Positions 1-5,707 are shown, counted from the first letter of the stretch. The stretch: DNA of 6,646 nucleotides from Candidatus Dojkabacteria bacterium UBA5209 (GCA_002412645.1 DHVL01000030.1:1-6646), one strand, 5' to 3'. A program made the numbers and translations. Notes: generated by a model not told the origin, from the sequence alone.

Positions 1-810
1 GGATCTAATGTAAGTATTAAAGGAACAGTAGGACAGAGTGTATATACACTAAGTATGATGGCAGATATGGATGCAGACATTGGTAAAGACTTAAACATTG
101 CATCAGGTACTACAAAGATATTAGGAAGTGTAGGAGATGATGTCAGAGTAGCATCTGGACAGATATCTTCAGATGCATCAGTAACTGGAGATTTCCTAGT
201 ATCAAGTGAAAGCCAGAATATTGATAAAGAGAAGATTGCAGGGCAGTTCATACTCTCTACTTCAGAGGGAAAGATACTTGAAAGACAGAAGTTTGAATTC
301 AAGAAAGGAGACCTACTTGGATTTAATCTTGGATTAGCTGTAGTTAGTTTTGTAGGAATGTATATAGTGGGTGTATTACTAATATATGTAGCTCCTGTTA
401 AAACAGTAACCATTGGTAAGAAGATAGTAAGCTCATGGGATGATTTACTAAAGAGTTTTGCAATTGGATTACTAATACTCTTTACAATACCTCTACCACT
501 TTTCATACTTACTCTTACCATTGTAGGAGCACCATTGGCATTCTTAATAACTGGAGCATTAATATTCTTAGTTACATTTGGAACTCTTTGGACAGAGATA
601 GCAGTAGGTAACAAGGTATTAGATTTGATGAAACAGAAAGATGATTACAGATTCCTCTCATTACTAGTAGGTAGATTGATAACAGTGATTGTAAAATTAA
701 TACCATTCATAAATACACTCTACTCTTTCTCACTTAGTATGATTACAGTAGGAGCAGTAGTAAGAATGAAATATGATGCATTTGCAGCTTCTAGAAAGAA
801 GAAGAAGTAA
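1..810 (+). CDS. Bactofilin-like (polymer-forming) beta-helix protein with C-terminal membrane domain, 5' partial
   Basis: The frame is open from base 1, so the gene begins before the window; the ATG pair at 55-60 is internal and not the start. The visible fragment is 269 residues. Residues 1-75 carry short Gly/Val-rich repeats (GTVGQSV, GSVGDDV, SVTGDFLV types), the pattern of right-handed beta-helix rungs in bactofilin/polymer-forming proteins. A charged linker leads to hydrophobic segments at about 106-131, 152-173, 176-202 and 217-254, and the tail is a lysine cluster. The family is known for filaments or membrane-associated scaffolds; the membrane-domain version is typical of uncharacterised proteins. 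I infer a membrane-anchored scaffold with a beta-helix on one face. The stop is TAA and a terminator follows 16 bases later. The exact function is unknown. Confidence 0.75.
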   Translation, partial: GSNVSIKGTVGQSVYTLSMMADMDADIGKDLNIASGTTKILGSVGDDVRVASGQISSDASVTGDFLVSSESQNIDKEKIAGQFILSTSEGKILERQKFEFKKGDLLGFNLGLAVVSFVGMYIVGVLLIYVAPVKTVTIGKKIVSSWDDLLKSFAIGLLILFTIPLPLFILTLTIVGAPLAFLITGALIFLVTFGTLWTEIAVGNKVLDLMKQKDDYRFLSLLVGRLITVIVKLIPFINTLYSFSLSMITVGAVVRMKYDAFAASRKKKK

Positions 811-826
811 GAAGGTTTAGATATTA

Positions 827-852
827 AAAAAGGGAGCATATGCTCCCTTTTT
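827..852. terminator. Bidirectional intrinsic terminator between convergent genes
   Basis: This is a perfect 26-bp palindrome: the core GGGAGCATATGCTCCC (832-847) is flanked by five A on the left and five T on the right. Read on either strand it gives a GC-rich stem followed by a T run, so it can end both the bactofilin-like gene (stop at 808-810) and the dsbA-like gene (stop at 873-875). The fully paired centre must open to make a small loop. Confidence 0.9.
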
Positions 853-872
853 CATTTAACAATACAAATCCC

Positions 873-1625
873 TTAAAGCAACTCATCCAACATCTGTGCA
901 AATGTATCATATGGATATGCACCTGGTATTAATTTACCTGTTACATTACCATCACCGTCTAATACTCCAACAATAAAGCCTGGAGTACCCTGTACACCTG
1001 CTGCTGCACCATCAGCTAAACCTTGATCTATGCTAGCTTGGTATCTCATCTCATCTACACATGTATTAAACTTTTCCATATCTACACCTAAATCTTGTGC
1101 TGCAGTAACTAACTCTTCATTAGATGCAACTTCATAAATATTAGATGCATACTGTGCAAATTTCTCTACTCCTGCAATCTCATTTACACACAAGGCTGCA
1201 TTAGCACTATCTATTGCAATCTGACCATGGAAATCCAATGGAAATTCTCTAAATACATATATAGCGTCACCTGTATCTACATAGTTCTTAATTAAGTCAG
1301 CCTTAGTATTTTGATCATGCTGCTTACAGTAAGGACACTGATAGTCGGTATACTCTACGATAGCGACCTTTGCTTTCTTAATATCTCCTAAGTATGGAGC
1401 ATCAGCAATAGTAGTTTGAGCATCTTGGAACTCTTCTTCAGCTACGTTATCACCTGCATTGTCAGTACCTCCCACTGTAGGAGTACCTGTACCTTTGTTA
1501 GACAAAAGTATTGCACCAGCAATAATTACACCTGCTAAAATTATTGATAGAGGAACTACAAATGCGTCTAAGTTCACCACTATCTCATCACTCTTTTGAG
1601 CCTTTTTTGTTTTCTCTTTAGGCAT
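873..1625 (-). CDS. DsbA-family thiol:disulfide oxidoreductase, membrane-anchored
   Basis: The 250-residue product has a Lys-rich N-terminus, one membrane helix at about 21-42 and an acidic/Gly-rich linker to about 75, then a thioredoxin-fold domain with a helical insert. The active site is C97-P-Y-C100 in the context YTDYQCPYCK, and the cis-proline loop is G213-T-P-G-F. C146 and C189 form a second pair common in this DsbA/Thioredoxin_4 group. Family members make or rearrange disulfides in exported proteins, so the catalytic domain should lie outside the membrane. Partner redox proteins (DsbB/VKOR) are not in the window. The ATG at 1623-1625 has no Shine-Dalgarno. A strong promoter lies at 1671-1699, and a weaker one (TTGCCC at 1655-1660, TATATT at 1633-1638) is placed 7 bases before the ATG, which would give a leaderless mRNA. 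Confidence 0.92.
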   Translation of the reverse strand: MPKEKTKKAQKSDEIVVNLDAFVVPLSIILAGVIIAGAILLSNKGTGTPTVGGTDNAGDNVAEEEFQDAQTTIADAPYLGDIKKAKVAIVEYTDYQCPYCKQHDQNTKADLIKNYVDTGDAIYVFREFPLDFHGQIAIDSANAALCVNEIAGVEKFAQYASNIYEVASNEELVTAAQDLGVDMEKFNTCVDEMRYQASIDQGLADGAAAGVQGTPGFIVGVLDGDGNVTGKLIPGAYPYDTFAQMLDELL

Positions 1626-1670
1626 TAGGGAAAATATAAAATATTAAGTAAGAAGGGCAATGTAAGTAAA

Positions 1671-1699
1671 ATAATATTTCAATTATCTAAATATGTCAA
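1671..1699 (-). promoter_or_regulatory. Promoter of the dsbA-like gene
   Basis: On the minus strand a perfect -35 TTGACA (1694-1699) and a -10 TATTAT (1671-1676) are separated by 17 bases. Transcription would start near 1664, giving a leader of about 39 bases that has no Shine-Dalgarno. Its -35 overlaps the -35 of the divergent hydrolase promoter. Confidence 0.75.
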
Positions 1700-1720
1700 A
1701 CCACTCTGGTATGGTATACT
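1693..1720 (+). promoter_or_regulatory. Promoter of the alpha/beta hydrolase gene
   Basis: The -35 is ATGTCA (1693-1698, 4 of 6 matches), the spacer is 16 bases, and the -10 is TATACT (1715-1720) preceded by TGG, an extended -10. Only seven bases separate the -10 from the GTG start at 1728, which is the usual distance to the transcription start. The mRNA is therefore probably leaderless. Confidence 0.7.
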
Positions 1721-1727
1721 AAATTAG

Positions 1728-2576
1728 GTGGGGCAATATACTAATAAGGGTATAAAAGATATCGTTATCAATTTCTTACTATTCATAGTATTAGTATTAC
1801 TACTGCTTGTACCTGCATACTTCTGTTACAAAATATTTATAGTAGATACTAAAGATGTAGAGGAACAATCCCAAGAAGAAGTAACACCTACAGAGCAACA
1901 GGTAGAAGATGAAGAAGAGCTAGTGCTAGAGCAAACAGACCCATACGAAGAATTCTTCCCAATATTAGAAGACCAACAGGCATATGTAATGGTACCAGGG
2001 AAGATAGATAATGATAGACCTCCAGTATTAATAATATATAGCCATGGGTCAAATACTACAGTGACACAGAATATGGAAGACCCCTTTATGCAAGATCTGT
2101 TTAAATATGGTGAGTTCTTTACTAAAGAGAATTACATCTTTGCAGCATCTAACCAACACGGTGTTAACTGGGGTAATCAAGCATCAATAAGAGATACCTA
2201 CAATGTTAAGGAATGGGTTATGCAAAACTATGATATTGAGCCGAATGTATATTTAATAGGTTTTAGTATGGGAGGACTCCCTACTATGAATTTTGCATCC
2301 CAGTATTCAGAAGAAATAGATAAGATAGCACTACTTGCTCCTACAACAAGATCTTCAGAATGGAATGCAACAAGAGTAGAAAAGATTAAGAATATAGATA
2401 TAAAGATATGGCATGGTAATGCAGATGTTAATGTACCATACTCCCTTTCTACTAAATTCGTAAGTACACTCAAAAACTTAGGAAAAGAAGTTACCTTAAT
2501 TACACTAGAAGGTAAAACTCACTGGGATGTAGATACAGAGTACATGGAAGATATTCTACTATTTTTTAACGAATAG
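1728..2576 (+). CDS. Membrane-anchored alpha/beta hydrolase (serine esterase/peptidase-like)
   Basis: The 282-residue product has a membrane helix at about 12-35, a Glu/Gln-rich acidic linker (43-75) and an alpha/beta-hydrolase domain. Visible catalytic elements are the oxyanion-type H106-G, the nucleophile elbow G178-F-S180-M-G182, D233 in HGNADVNVPYS and H265 in THWD. This is a complete Ser-Asp-His triad, as in the dienelactone hydrolase/S9-like groups. The substrate cannot be told. The anchor suggests the enzyme works on the outer face, on peptides, esters or envelope material. The GTG start is well fixed: an in-frame TAG (1725-1727) touches it, the membrane helix needs this N-terminus, and the next ATG is inside the domain. 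There is no Shine-Dalgarno. The TAG stop abuts the stop codon of the convergent HIT gene. Confidence 0.88.
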   Translation: MGQYTNKGIKDIVINFLLFIVLVLLLLVPAYFCYKIFIVDTKDVEEQSQEEVTPTEQQVEDEEELVLEQTDPYEEFFPILEDQQAYVMVPGKIDNDRPPVLIIYSHGSNTTVTQNMEDPFMQDLFKYGEFFTKENYIFAASNQHGVNWGNQASIRDTYNVKEWVMQNYDIEPNVYLIGFSMGGLPTMNFASQYSEEIDKIALLAPTTRSSEWNATRVEKIKNIDIKIWHGNADVNVPYSLSTKFVSTLKNLGKEVTLITLEGKTHWDVDTEYMEDILLFFNE

Positions 2577-2990
2577 CTAATCAAGCATACTTAATTCCTC
2601 ACAAATCACCTTCATATCTTCTTTAGATATTTCTTTTCTATGCTCTATTTCTGATACAACTGTAGTTCCATTAAATACTGGCTTAATATGGAAATGGGTA
2701 TGAAATACAGATTGTCCTGCTTTCTCTCCATTGTTCTGTCTAATGACAATACCTTCTGGAGTATAGGTATTCATAATCTTTGACGATATCTTTTTTATAA
2801 CCTTCATAATATGACAAAGATCTTCTTCTGTAATATCAAAAATATTTTCAGAATGTTCTTTTGGAATTACCAATGTATGTCCTTTACTAAGAGGACTAAT
2901 ATCTAAGAAAGCAATAGCCTTTTCATCTTCATATATCTTGTGACAAGGTATTTCCCCTCTCACTATTTTACAAAATATACAATCATTCAT
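2577..2990 (-). CDS. HIT family nucleotide hydrolase/transferase
   Basis: The 137-residue product is full length for the family. The histidine-triad motif is H97-T-H99-F-H101 in QSVFHTHFHIKP; the middle His is the nucleotidyl-accepting residue in known HIT enzymes. C4 and C7, with H46 and H97, match the zinc site of the bacterial HIT (HinT/Fhit-like) type, and GHTLVIPKEH (37-46) is the typical strand-loop. Known members cleave phosphoramidates or dinucleoside polyphosphates of AMP; the exact substrate here is unknown. It is the last gene of the minus-strand ferredoxin-Nudix-HIT unit, starting 4 bases after the Nudix stop. No Shine-Dalgarno is visible, so translation may depend on coupling. 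No terminator lies between it and the convergent hydrolase gene. Confidence 0.92.
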   Translation of the reverse strand: MNDCIFCKIVRGEIPCHKIYEDEKAIAFLDISPLSKGHTLVIPKEHSENIFDITEEDLCHIMKVIKKISSKIMNTYTPEGIVIRQNNGEKAGQSVFHTHFHIKPVFNGTTVVSEIEHRKEISKEDMKVICEELSMLD

Positions 2991-2994
2991 ATTT

Positions 2995-3585
2995 CTAAAG
3001 GTGATATATTATTACTCTACTCCAAAAGGTAAGAGTCTCTTTGTTGGTTTTAAGATAATCTAAACTAACAAATCCGATATCTTCTAAGCCCTCTTCTCTA
3101 ATATGTACATCAATACCATCTAAATCATATACATAGAAGAGACCTACATGAACACGATTAACAGGATTTTCATCTTCAATATACATTAAACCTAGTAATT
3201 TCTTCTTCAATATCTTAGATTTTAACTCTACCTCTTCATGTAATTCCCTCTCCAATGCTACATCAAGAATATCTTCCCCTTCTTTCATATCAAACTCTTC
3301 TGTATGACCACCTAGTGCCAAAGGACAAAGAGAGTTTAATCTATCTTCTGATCTGTTCACTTGCCTATGTAAAAAGTATTTATCCTTGTATCTAAGGATA
3401 ACCTGAGCTATTACCTGCTTGTATGAATCGTCATCTTCTAACTCATCTCTAACCCTAAACTCACTCTGTTCATTTAAGAGCTTAAGATATTTATCTAAAT
3501 TCTCTGTTTGAAGACCGTTCCATTTACCCAAATGAAACAGCTTCTCACTAGAGATACACAGTATCTTCTCTCTATGTGAAGACAT
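2995..3585 (-). CDS. Nudix hydrolase (resembling the COG4112 MutT-like group)
   Basis: The 196-residue product is predicted to be cytoplasmic. An N-terminal region (KILCISSEKLF, then FRVRDELEDDDSYKQVI at 43-59) precedes a Nudix fold with GGH at 92-94 and the metal-binding helix R113-E-L-H-E117-E118. The spacing between the glycine and the helix is longer than in the standard Nudix box and the usual terminal Gly is Glu. From memory both traits, and the N-terminal R..E.D..fkQ pattern, fit the COG4112 predicted phosphoesterase group. Nudix enzymes cleave nucleoside diphosphate-linked compounds with Mg; the substrate here is unknown. The ATG at 3583-3585 is chosen because a clear GAGGAG lies 8 bases upstream. 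A longer frame to 3624 would begin inside the ferredoxin gene. It starts 5 bases after the ferredoxin stop. Confidence 0.87.
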   Translation of the reverse strand: MSSHREKILCISSEKLFHLGKWNGLQTENLDKYLKLLNEQSEFRVRDELEDDDSYKQVIAQVILRYKDKYFLHRQVNRSEDRLNSLCPLALGGHTEEFDMKEGEDILDVALERELHEEVELKSKILKKKLLGLMYIEDENPVNRVHVGLFYVYDLDGIDVHIREEGLEDIGFVSLDYLKTNKETLTFWSRVIIYHL

Positions 3586-3590
3586 ATTAC

Positions 3591-3794
3591 TTACTCCTCT
3601 ATTACAATAGCGGTTGCAGGACAAATATCATGAGCTTCCTGTACCTTATCTTGTAGTTCTGCTGGTACCTCTTTTCCCTTCCATTCGTCTTTTACATCTA
3701 CTGTACCATCTTGCTTAAGTTCAAATACCTCAGGACAAACAGCAACACATGATCCACATGCTATACACTTACTTTGATCTATGGAAACTTTCAT
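3591..3794 (-). CDS. Single-cluster [4Fe-4S] ferredoxin
   Basis: The 67-residue product is soluble and acidic. The cluster motif C10-I-A-C13-G-S-C16 with distant C58-P binds one [4Fe-4S], as in Thermotoga-type ferredoxins. C20 sits where those proteins have one half of a disulfide, but its partner cysteine is absent here (the segment is DEWKGKEVPAELQ). It carries electrons for a low-potential redox enzyme not present in the window. The ATG at 3792-3794 gives the family's usual MKVSIDQ start; an in-frame TTG at 3807-3809 would add five residues. Only a weak GAAG precedes it. A TATATA (-10-like) lies about 20 bases upstream, and the structured RNA region at 3853-4070 is further upstream on the same strand. 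It is the first gene of the ferredoxin-Nudix-HIT unit. Confidence 0.93.
   Translation of the reverse strand: MKVSIDQSKCIACGSCVAVCPEVFELKQDGTVDVKDEWKGKEVPAELQDKVQEAHDICPATAIVIEE
3594..3600 (-). promoter_or_regulatory. Shine-Dalgarno site of the Nudix gene
   Basis: The minus strand reads AGAGGAG, 8 bases before the ATG at 3585. It overlaps the last two Glu codons (GAG GAG) of ferredoxin, so ferredoxin translation runs over the site. It decides the Nudix start. Confidence 0.8.
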
Positions 3795-3852
3795 ATTCAA
3801 GATCTTCAATTTATATATATCCCATTTTTTCAGAAATTGAAGAATATATCAA

Positions 3853-4070
3853 CCGTTAGGAAATGGAGACCGTTCTTGCTACGTTCTCCATGTCAGTGGA
3901 AATGCCTTTCACACTGCCTAACAGTTGTTTTGACTAAAGAAAACGTCTCTTCTTTAGTACTTTGTACTAGCGATCCACTAGTACAAAGGTTATTTACTGT
4001 CGGTGCAAGAAAAAACCGACCTGTGCTGGCCGGTTATAAATCGTCTATATGACGCAAGGCGTTATTGCTA
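3853..4070 (-). ncRNA. Candidate structured RNA or long leader upstream of ferredoxin
   Basis: No credible protein is coded here. Transcribed on the minus strand, in 5' to 3' order, the RNA can form: a small ACGC/GCGT hairpin (4052-4062); a terminator-like stem (4014-4035) competing with another stem (3999-4004 with 4015-4020); an 11-bp hairpin (3960-3970 with 3978-3988); an 11-pair hairpin with a GACG loop (3933-3943 with 3948-3958); and a three-way junction closed by 3853-3860 with 3917-3924, holding hairpins 3894-3916 and 3863-3891. Several pairs are G-U only if the minus strand is the RNA; on the plus strand they become A-C mismatches. A promoter at 4077-4105 fits a 5' end near 4070. I find no tmRNA, RNase P, SRP or T-box signature. 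The 3' end is uncertain; it may continue into the ferredoxin mRNA. Confidence 0.55.
4010..4035 (-). terminator. Terminator-like hairpin inside the structured RNA region
   Basis: On the minus strand AACCGGCC (4028-4035), a 6-base loop and GGTCGGTT (4014-4021) form eight pairs including one G-U, and the T run 4010-4015 follows. It could end transcription from the small gene upstream (stop at 4110) or attenuate the RNA begun at about 4070. The 3' arm can instead pair with 3999-4004, which would destroy the terminator. Confidence 0.6.
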
Positions 4071-4076
4071 TACCTA

Positions 4077-4105
4077 TTTATACCAAAATTTCCTTTAGAT
4101 ATCAA
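4077..4105 (-). promoter_or_regulatory. Promoter for the structured RNA/ferredoxin leader
   Basis: On the minus strand the -35 is TTGATA (4100-4105) and the -10 is TATAAA (4077-4082) with a preceding TGG (extended -10), spaced by 17 bases. Each hexamer matches 5 of 6 consensus bases. It begins just after the stop of the upstream gene, and the expected start is near 4068-4071, at the edge of the first stem. Confidence 0.7.
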
Positions 4106-4109
4106 CACT

Positions 4110-4514
4110 TTAACTAATAAATTTTACTAGCCCTCTCTCTCCAATAATATCAAAATTAAAATCCTCTGCTAAATCAGAAAGTAATATACCACTAGATGCT
4201 AGAAGCTCTGAAGGTTTACTACCACCATCTAATGCTTCCTGTATATCTTCTGTAGGGATACCAAGTGTAATACTTAACATATTAACCATCTTAGAGCTAT
4301 TACCATCAAACCTACTATACTGCCTATCTATTTCAAAATTGTAATCTAGCGGAGAATATTCTTCCGATATTGGAAGTTTAGAAATATATTCAGATGTAAC
4401 AACCATAGAGGATTTACCAATTCGTTGCTCTAGAGGATTAACTACATTAAAAAGTGAAAAACCAAACACTGAAATGAAGATTGAGAGTACAAGGACTCTT
4501 TCTTTGTTTGTCAT
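4110..4514 (-). CDS. Small single-pass membrane protein, unknown function
   Basis: I do not recognise this 134-residue protein. It has a short charged N-terminus (MTNKER), one hydrophobic helix at about 7-27, a polar middle rich in Ser, Tyr and acidic residues, and a helical C-terminal part. Residues 83-118 (LGIPTEDIQEALDGGSKPSELLASSGI) resemble the 'lgi..eelq.al..GkslaeLa...Gi' pattern seen in DUF2680-like and related extracytoplasmic helical segments; that likeness is from memory. The C-terminal part probably lies outside the membrane. The ATG at 4512-4514 is preferred; an in-frame TTG at 4530-4532 would add six residues. No Shine-Dalgarno is visible, and a TATATT (4519-4524) only four bases before the ATG suggests a very short or absent leader. 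Confidence 0.65.
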   Translation of the reverse strand: MTNKERVLVLSIFISVFGFSLFNVVNPLEQRIGKSSMVVTSEYISKLPISEEYSPLDYNFEIDRQYSRFDGNSSKMVNMLSITLGIPTEDIQEALDGGSKPSELLASSGILLSDLAEDFNFDIIGERGLVKFIS

Positions 4515-4588
4515 ATTAAATATACATGACAATTTATTTACAACTATATGCTAGATTAAATATATACAGAAAGCTACTTTTTTTATTT

Positions 4589-4603
4589 TATAGCTAAGCT
4601 ATA
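4589..4603. repeat. Short palindrome in the 4533-4805 intergenic region
   Basis: TATAGCT and AGCTATA flank a single A. It lies between the divergent 4110-4514 and 4806-5624 genes. There is no T run on the correct side for a terminator, so an operator-like site or chance in AT-rich DNA are the options. Apart from this and the lipoprotein promoter I see nothing else in this 273-base intergenic stretch. Confidence 0.3.
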
Positions 4604-4719
4604 TAGATTCACTGAAACATACTACAAAGCCTTGGGATAGAGAAATGTTAATTAAGGATACCTGACTATAAGATTGAAGAGGAGATATACAGTATAGATA
4701 TATTTTAACAACCTAATTA

Positions 4720-4748
4720 TTGAGCATTCTACAGCCCCATAGTATAAT
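4720..4748 (+). promoter_or_regulatory. Promoter of the lipoprotein gene
   Basis: TTGAGC (4720-4725) and a perfect TATAAT (4743-4748) are spaced by 17 bases. The predicted start is near 4755, giving a leader of about 50 bases that ends in a strong ribosome binding site. Confidence 0.78.
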
Positions 4749-4795
4749 ATCTCTGTTCTTTTACAACAAAACACATTCACCCAATCACCCAATAA

Positions 4796-4803
4796 AGGAG
4801 GAG
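4796..4803 (+). promoter_or_regulatory. Strong Shine-Dalgarno of the lipoprotein gene
   Basis: AGGAGGAG ends two bases before the ATG at 4806 (AGGAGG core 4 bases away). It is the strongest ribosome binding site in the window, in contrast to most genes here, which have none. Confidence 0.85.
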
Positions 4804-4805
4804 AA

Positions 4806-5624
4806 ATGTTAAGAAAAATTGTAAGTATACTACTAGTAGTAGCAATATTTACAACTGGATGTAGCACTGAGCAGTCTGTAGAAACCATAAGTACTGCAGA
4901 AGGCAAGGTAATAACTACTCCAGTACCAATGAGAGTACCAACACCACCTGTACTACAAGGAGAGTATGAAGGCCTCTCTGTGTACTACCTGTATGACCCT
5001 GTTGACTTTGCGCAAGCTGGGTTAGCAGTAGTACCAGTAGGTGGTTCAATAGCTGTACTAGATAGTCCACTACCAGGGCCTGCAGATGCAATCGCACTGA
5101 TAGTGTTTGGTACAGCAGTAGTAGCATATGTAGCCTACACCACAACAGTACCAGTAGGTACAATCTACTACGAAACTCCTGATGACTTGGTTGCAACTCT
5201 TGGTATGTTTGGCACACTTGCCGGATATATTCCAGTGACACAGGAGCATAAGCAAGCTCATACTGTAGTTGTTGGAAGTAGCAATGTAGCTACCCAAGTA
5301 TTTGCAGATCTAAATAACAGGTGGCCACCTGATCCAAATGAGAACGAAGAGATTCGAAAAGTACTCTGCTATGTTCTTAAAAGTGGAAGTAAGGTCGTTA
5401 GATACCTAGTCTGGGCAGGAGTTGAATACTCTGCAACAGGAGTACCTCGTGGCAATCTGTTATGGTGGCAATACGGTCCAAATGGTCCAGAAGCATATGG
5501 TTATTCTGGGAAATCTCTCAGAACTATGCAGAATGTACCAACAGACTTACAGGGTCAAGGATATACCATAGAGCAAAGCTCTTGTGATAACTTCACCCCA
5601 CCGTTTCAGCTACTAGCTCCATAA
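4806..5624 (+). CDS. Putative lipoprotein with toxin-like hydrophobic segment, unknown function
   Basis: The 272-residue product starts with a signal peptide (MLRKIVSILLVVAIF) and a relaxed lipobox T-T-G-C19, so it is probably lipidated and exported. A Pro/Thr-rich linker (33-50) follows. Residues 71-120 are hydrophobic and contain SPLPGPADAIALIV, like the 'PGP.D..' helical segments just before C-terminal toxin domains of polymorphic toxins. Residues 125-272 are soluble, Gly/Tyr/Trp-rich, with two cysteines (C188, C260) that could form a disulfide. I recognise no catalytic motif in this part. The sampled stretch 5281-5340 is 43% GC against 28% at 4141-4200 in the neighbour, which hints at transfer or different selection. 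No same-strand immunity-like gene follows. A toxin role is only a hypothesis; a surface or adhesion lipoprotein is equally possible. Confidence 0.72.
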   Translation: MLRKIVSILLVVAIFTTGCSTEQSVETISTAEGKVITTPVPMRVPTPPVLQGEYEGLSVYYLYDPVDFAQAGLAVVPVGGSIAVLDSPLPGPADAIALIVFGTAVVAYVAYTTTVPVGTIYYETPDDLVATLGMFGTLAGYIPVTQEHKQAHTVVVGSSNVATQVFADLNNRWPPDPNENEEIRKVLCYVLKSGSKVVRYLVWAGVEYSATGVPRGNLLWWQYGPNGPEAYGYSGKSLRTMQNVPTDLQGQGYTIEQSSCDNFTPPFQLLAP

Positions 5625-5637
5625 TGTGTTGTTGTTT

Positions 5638-5700
5638 AAAAACACTCCCATCTCTTGAATACCATAGAAATTGGTAAAACAAAAAACAAGAGATGGGAGT
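5638..5700 (-). terminator. Long inverted repeat acting as a minus-strand terminator
   Basis: Perfect 14-bp arms (5644-5657 and 5687-5700) enclose 29 bases that hold a nested hairpin TACCA/TGGTA (5660-5664 with 5672-5676). On the minus strand the stem is followed after one G by five T (5638-5642), which suits termination of the gene ending at 5708. On the plus strand no T run follows, so it is a poor terminator for the lipoprotein gene. Confidence 0.65.
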
Positions 5701-5707
5701 AATACAC

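Noticed and set aside
2228..2473. Minus-strand open frame inside the hydrolase gene
   Set aside because: It is antisense to the catalytic domain with its intact triad and has no own signals.
3774..4052. Plus-strand open frame of 92 codons
   Set aside because: It overlaps the ferredoxin start and runs through the hairpin-rich region; the residues look like random translation of stem arms, with no domain.
3853..4070. tmRNA, RNase P RNA, SRP RNA, T-box or hammerhead identity for the structured region
   Set aside because: I looked for a T-loop/CCA end and tag frame, GAGGAAAGTCC-type core, GGAAG tetraloop region, T-box sequence and CTGATGA core on both strands and found none.
4645..4665. Six-codon open frame sharing GAGAAATGTTAA with the lipoprotein start
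   Set aside because: It is too short, lies upstream of the predicted promoter, and the 12-base match may be chance in AT-rich DNA.
4824..4845. ACTACTAGTAGT palindrome and GTA-rich repeats
   Set aside because: They come from Val/Leu codons of the signal peptide (CTA, GTA), the favoured codons in this window.
4652..5297. Minus-strand open frames opposite the lipoprotein gene and its promoter (4652-4906, 4915-5241, 5070-5297)
   Set aside because: They are antisense to a gene with a signal peptide, promoter and strong ribosome binding site, and their compositions are skewed (Leu/Gln or Cys/Tyr runs).
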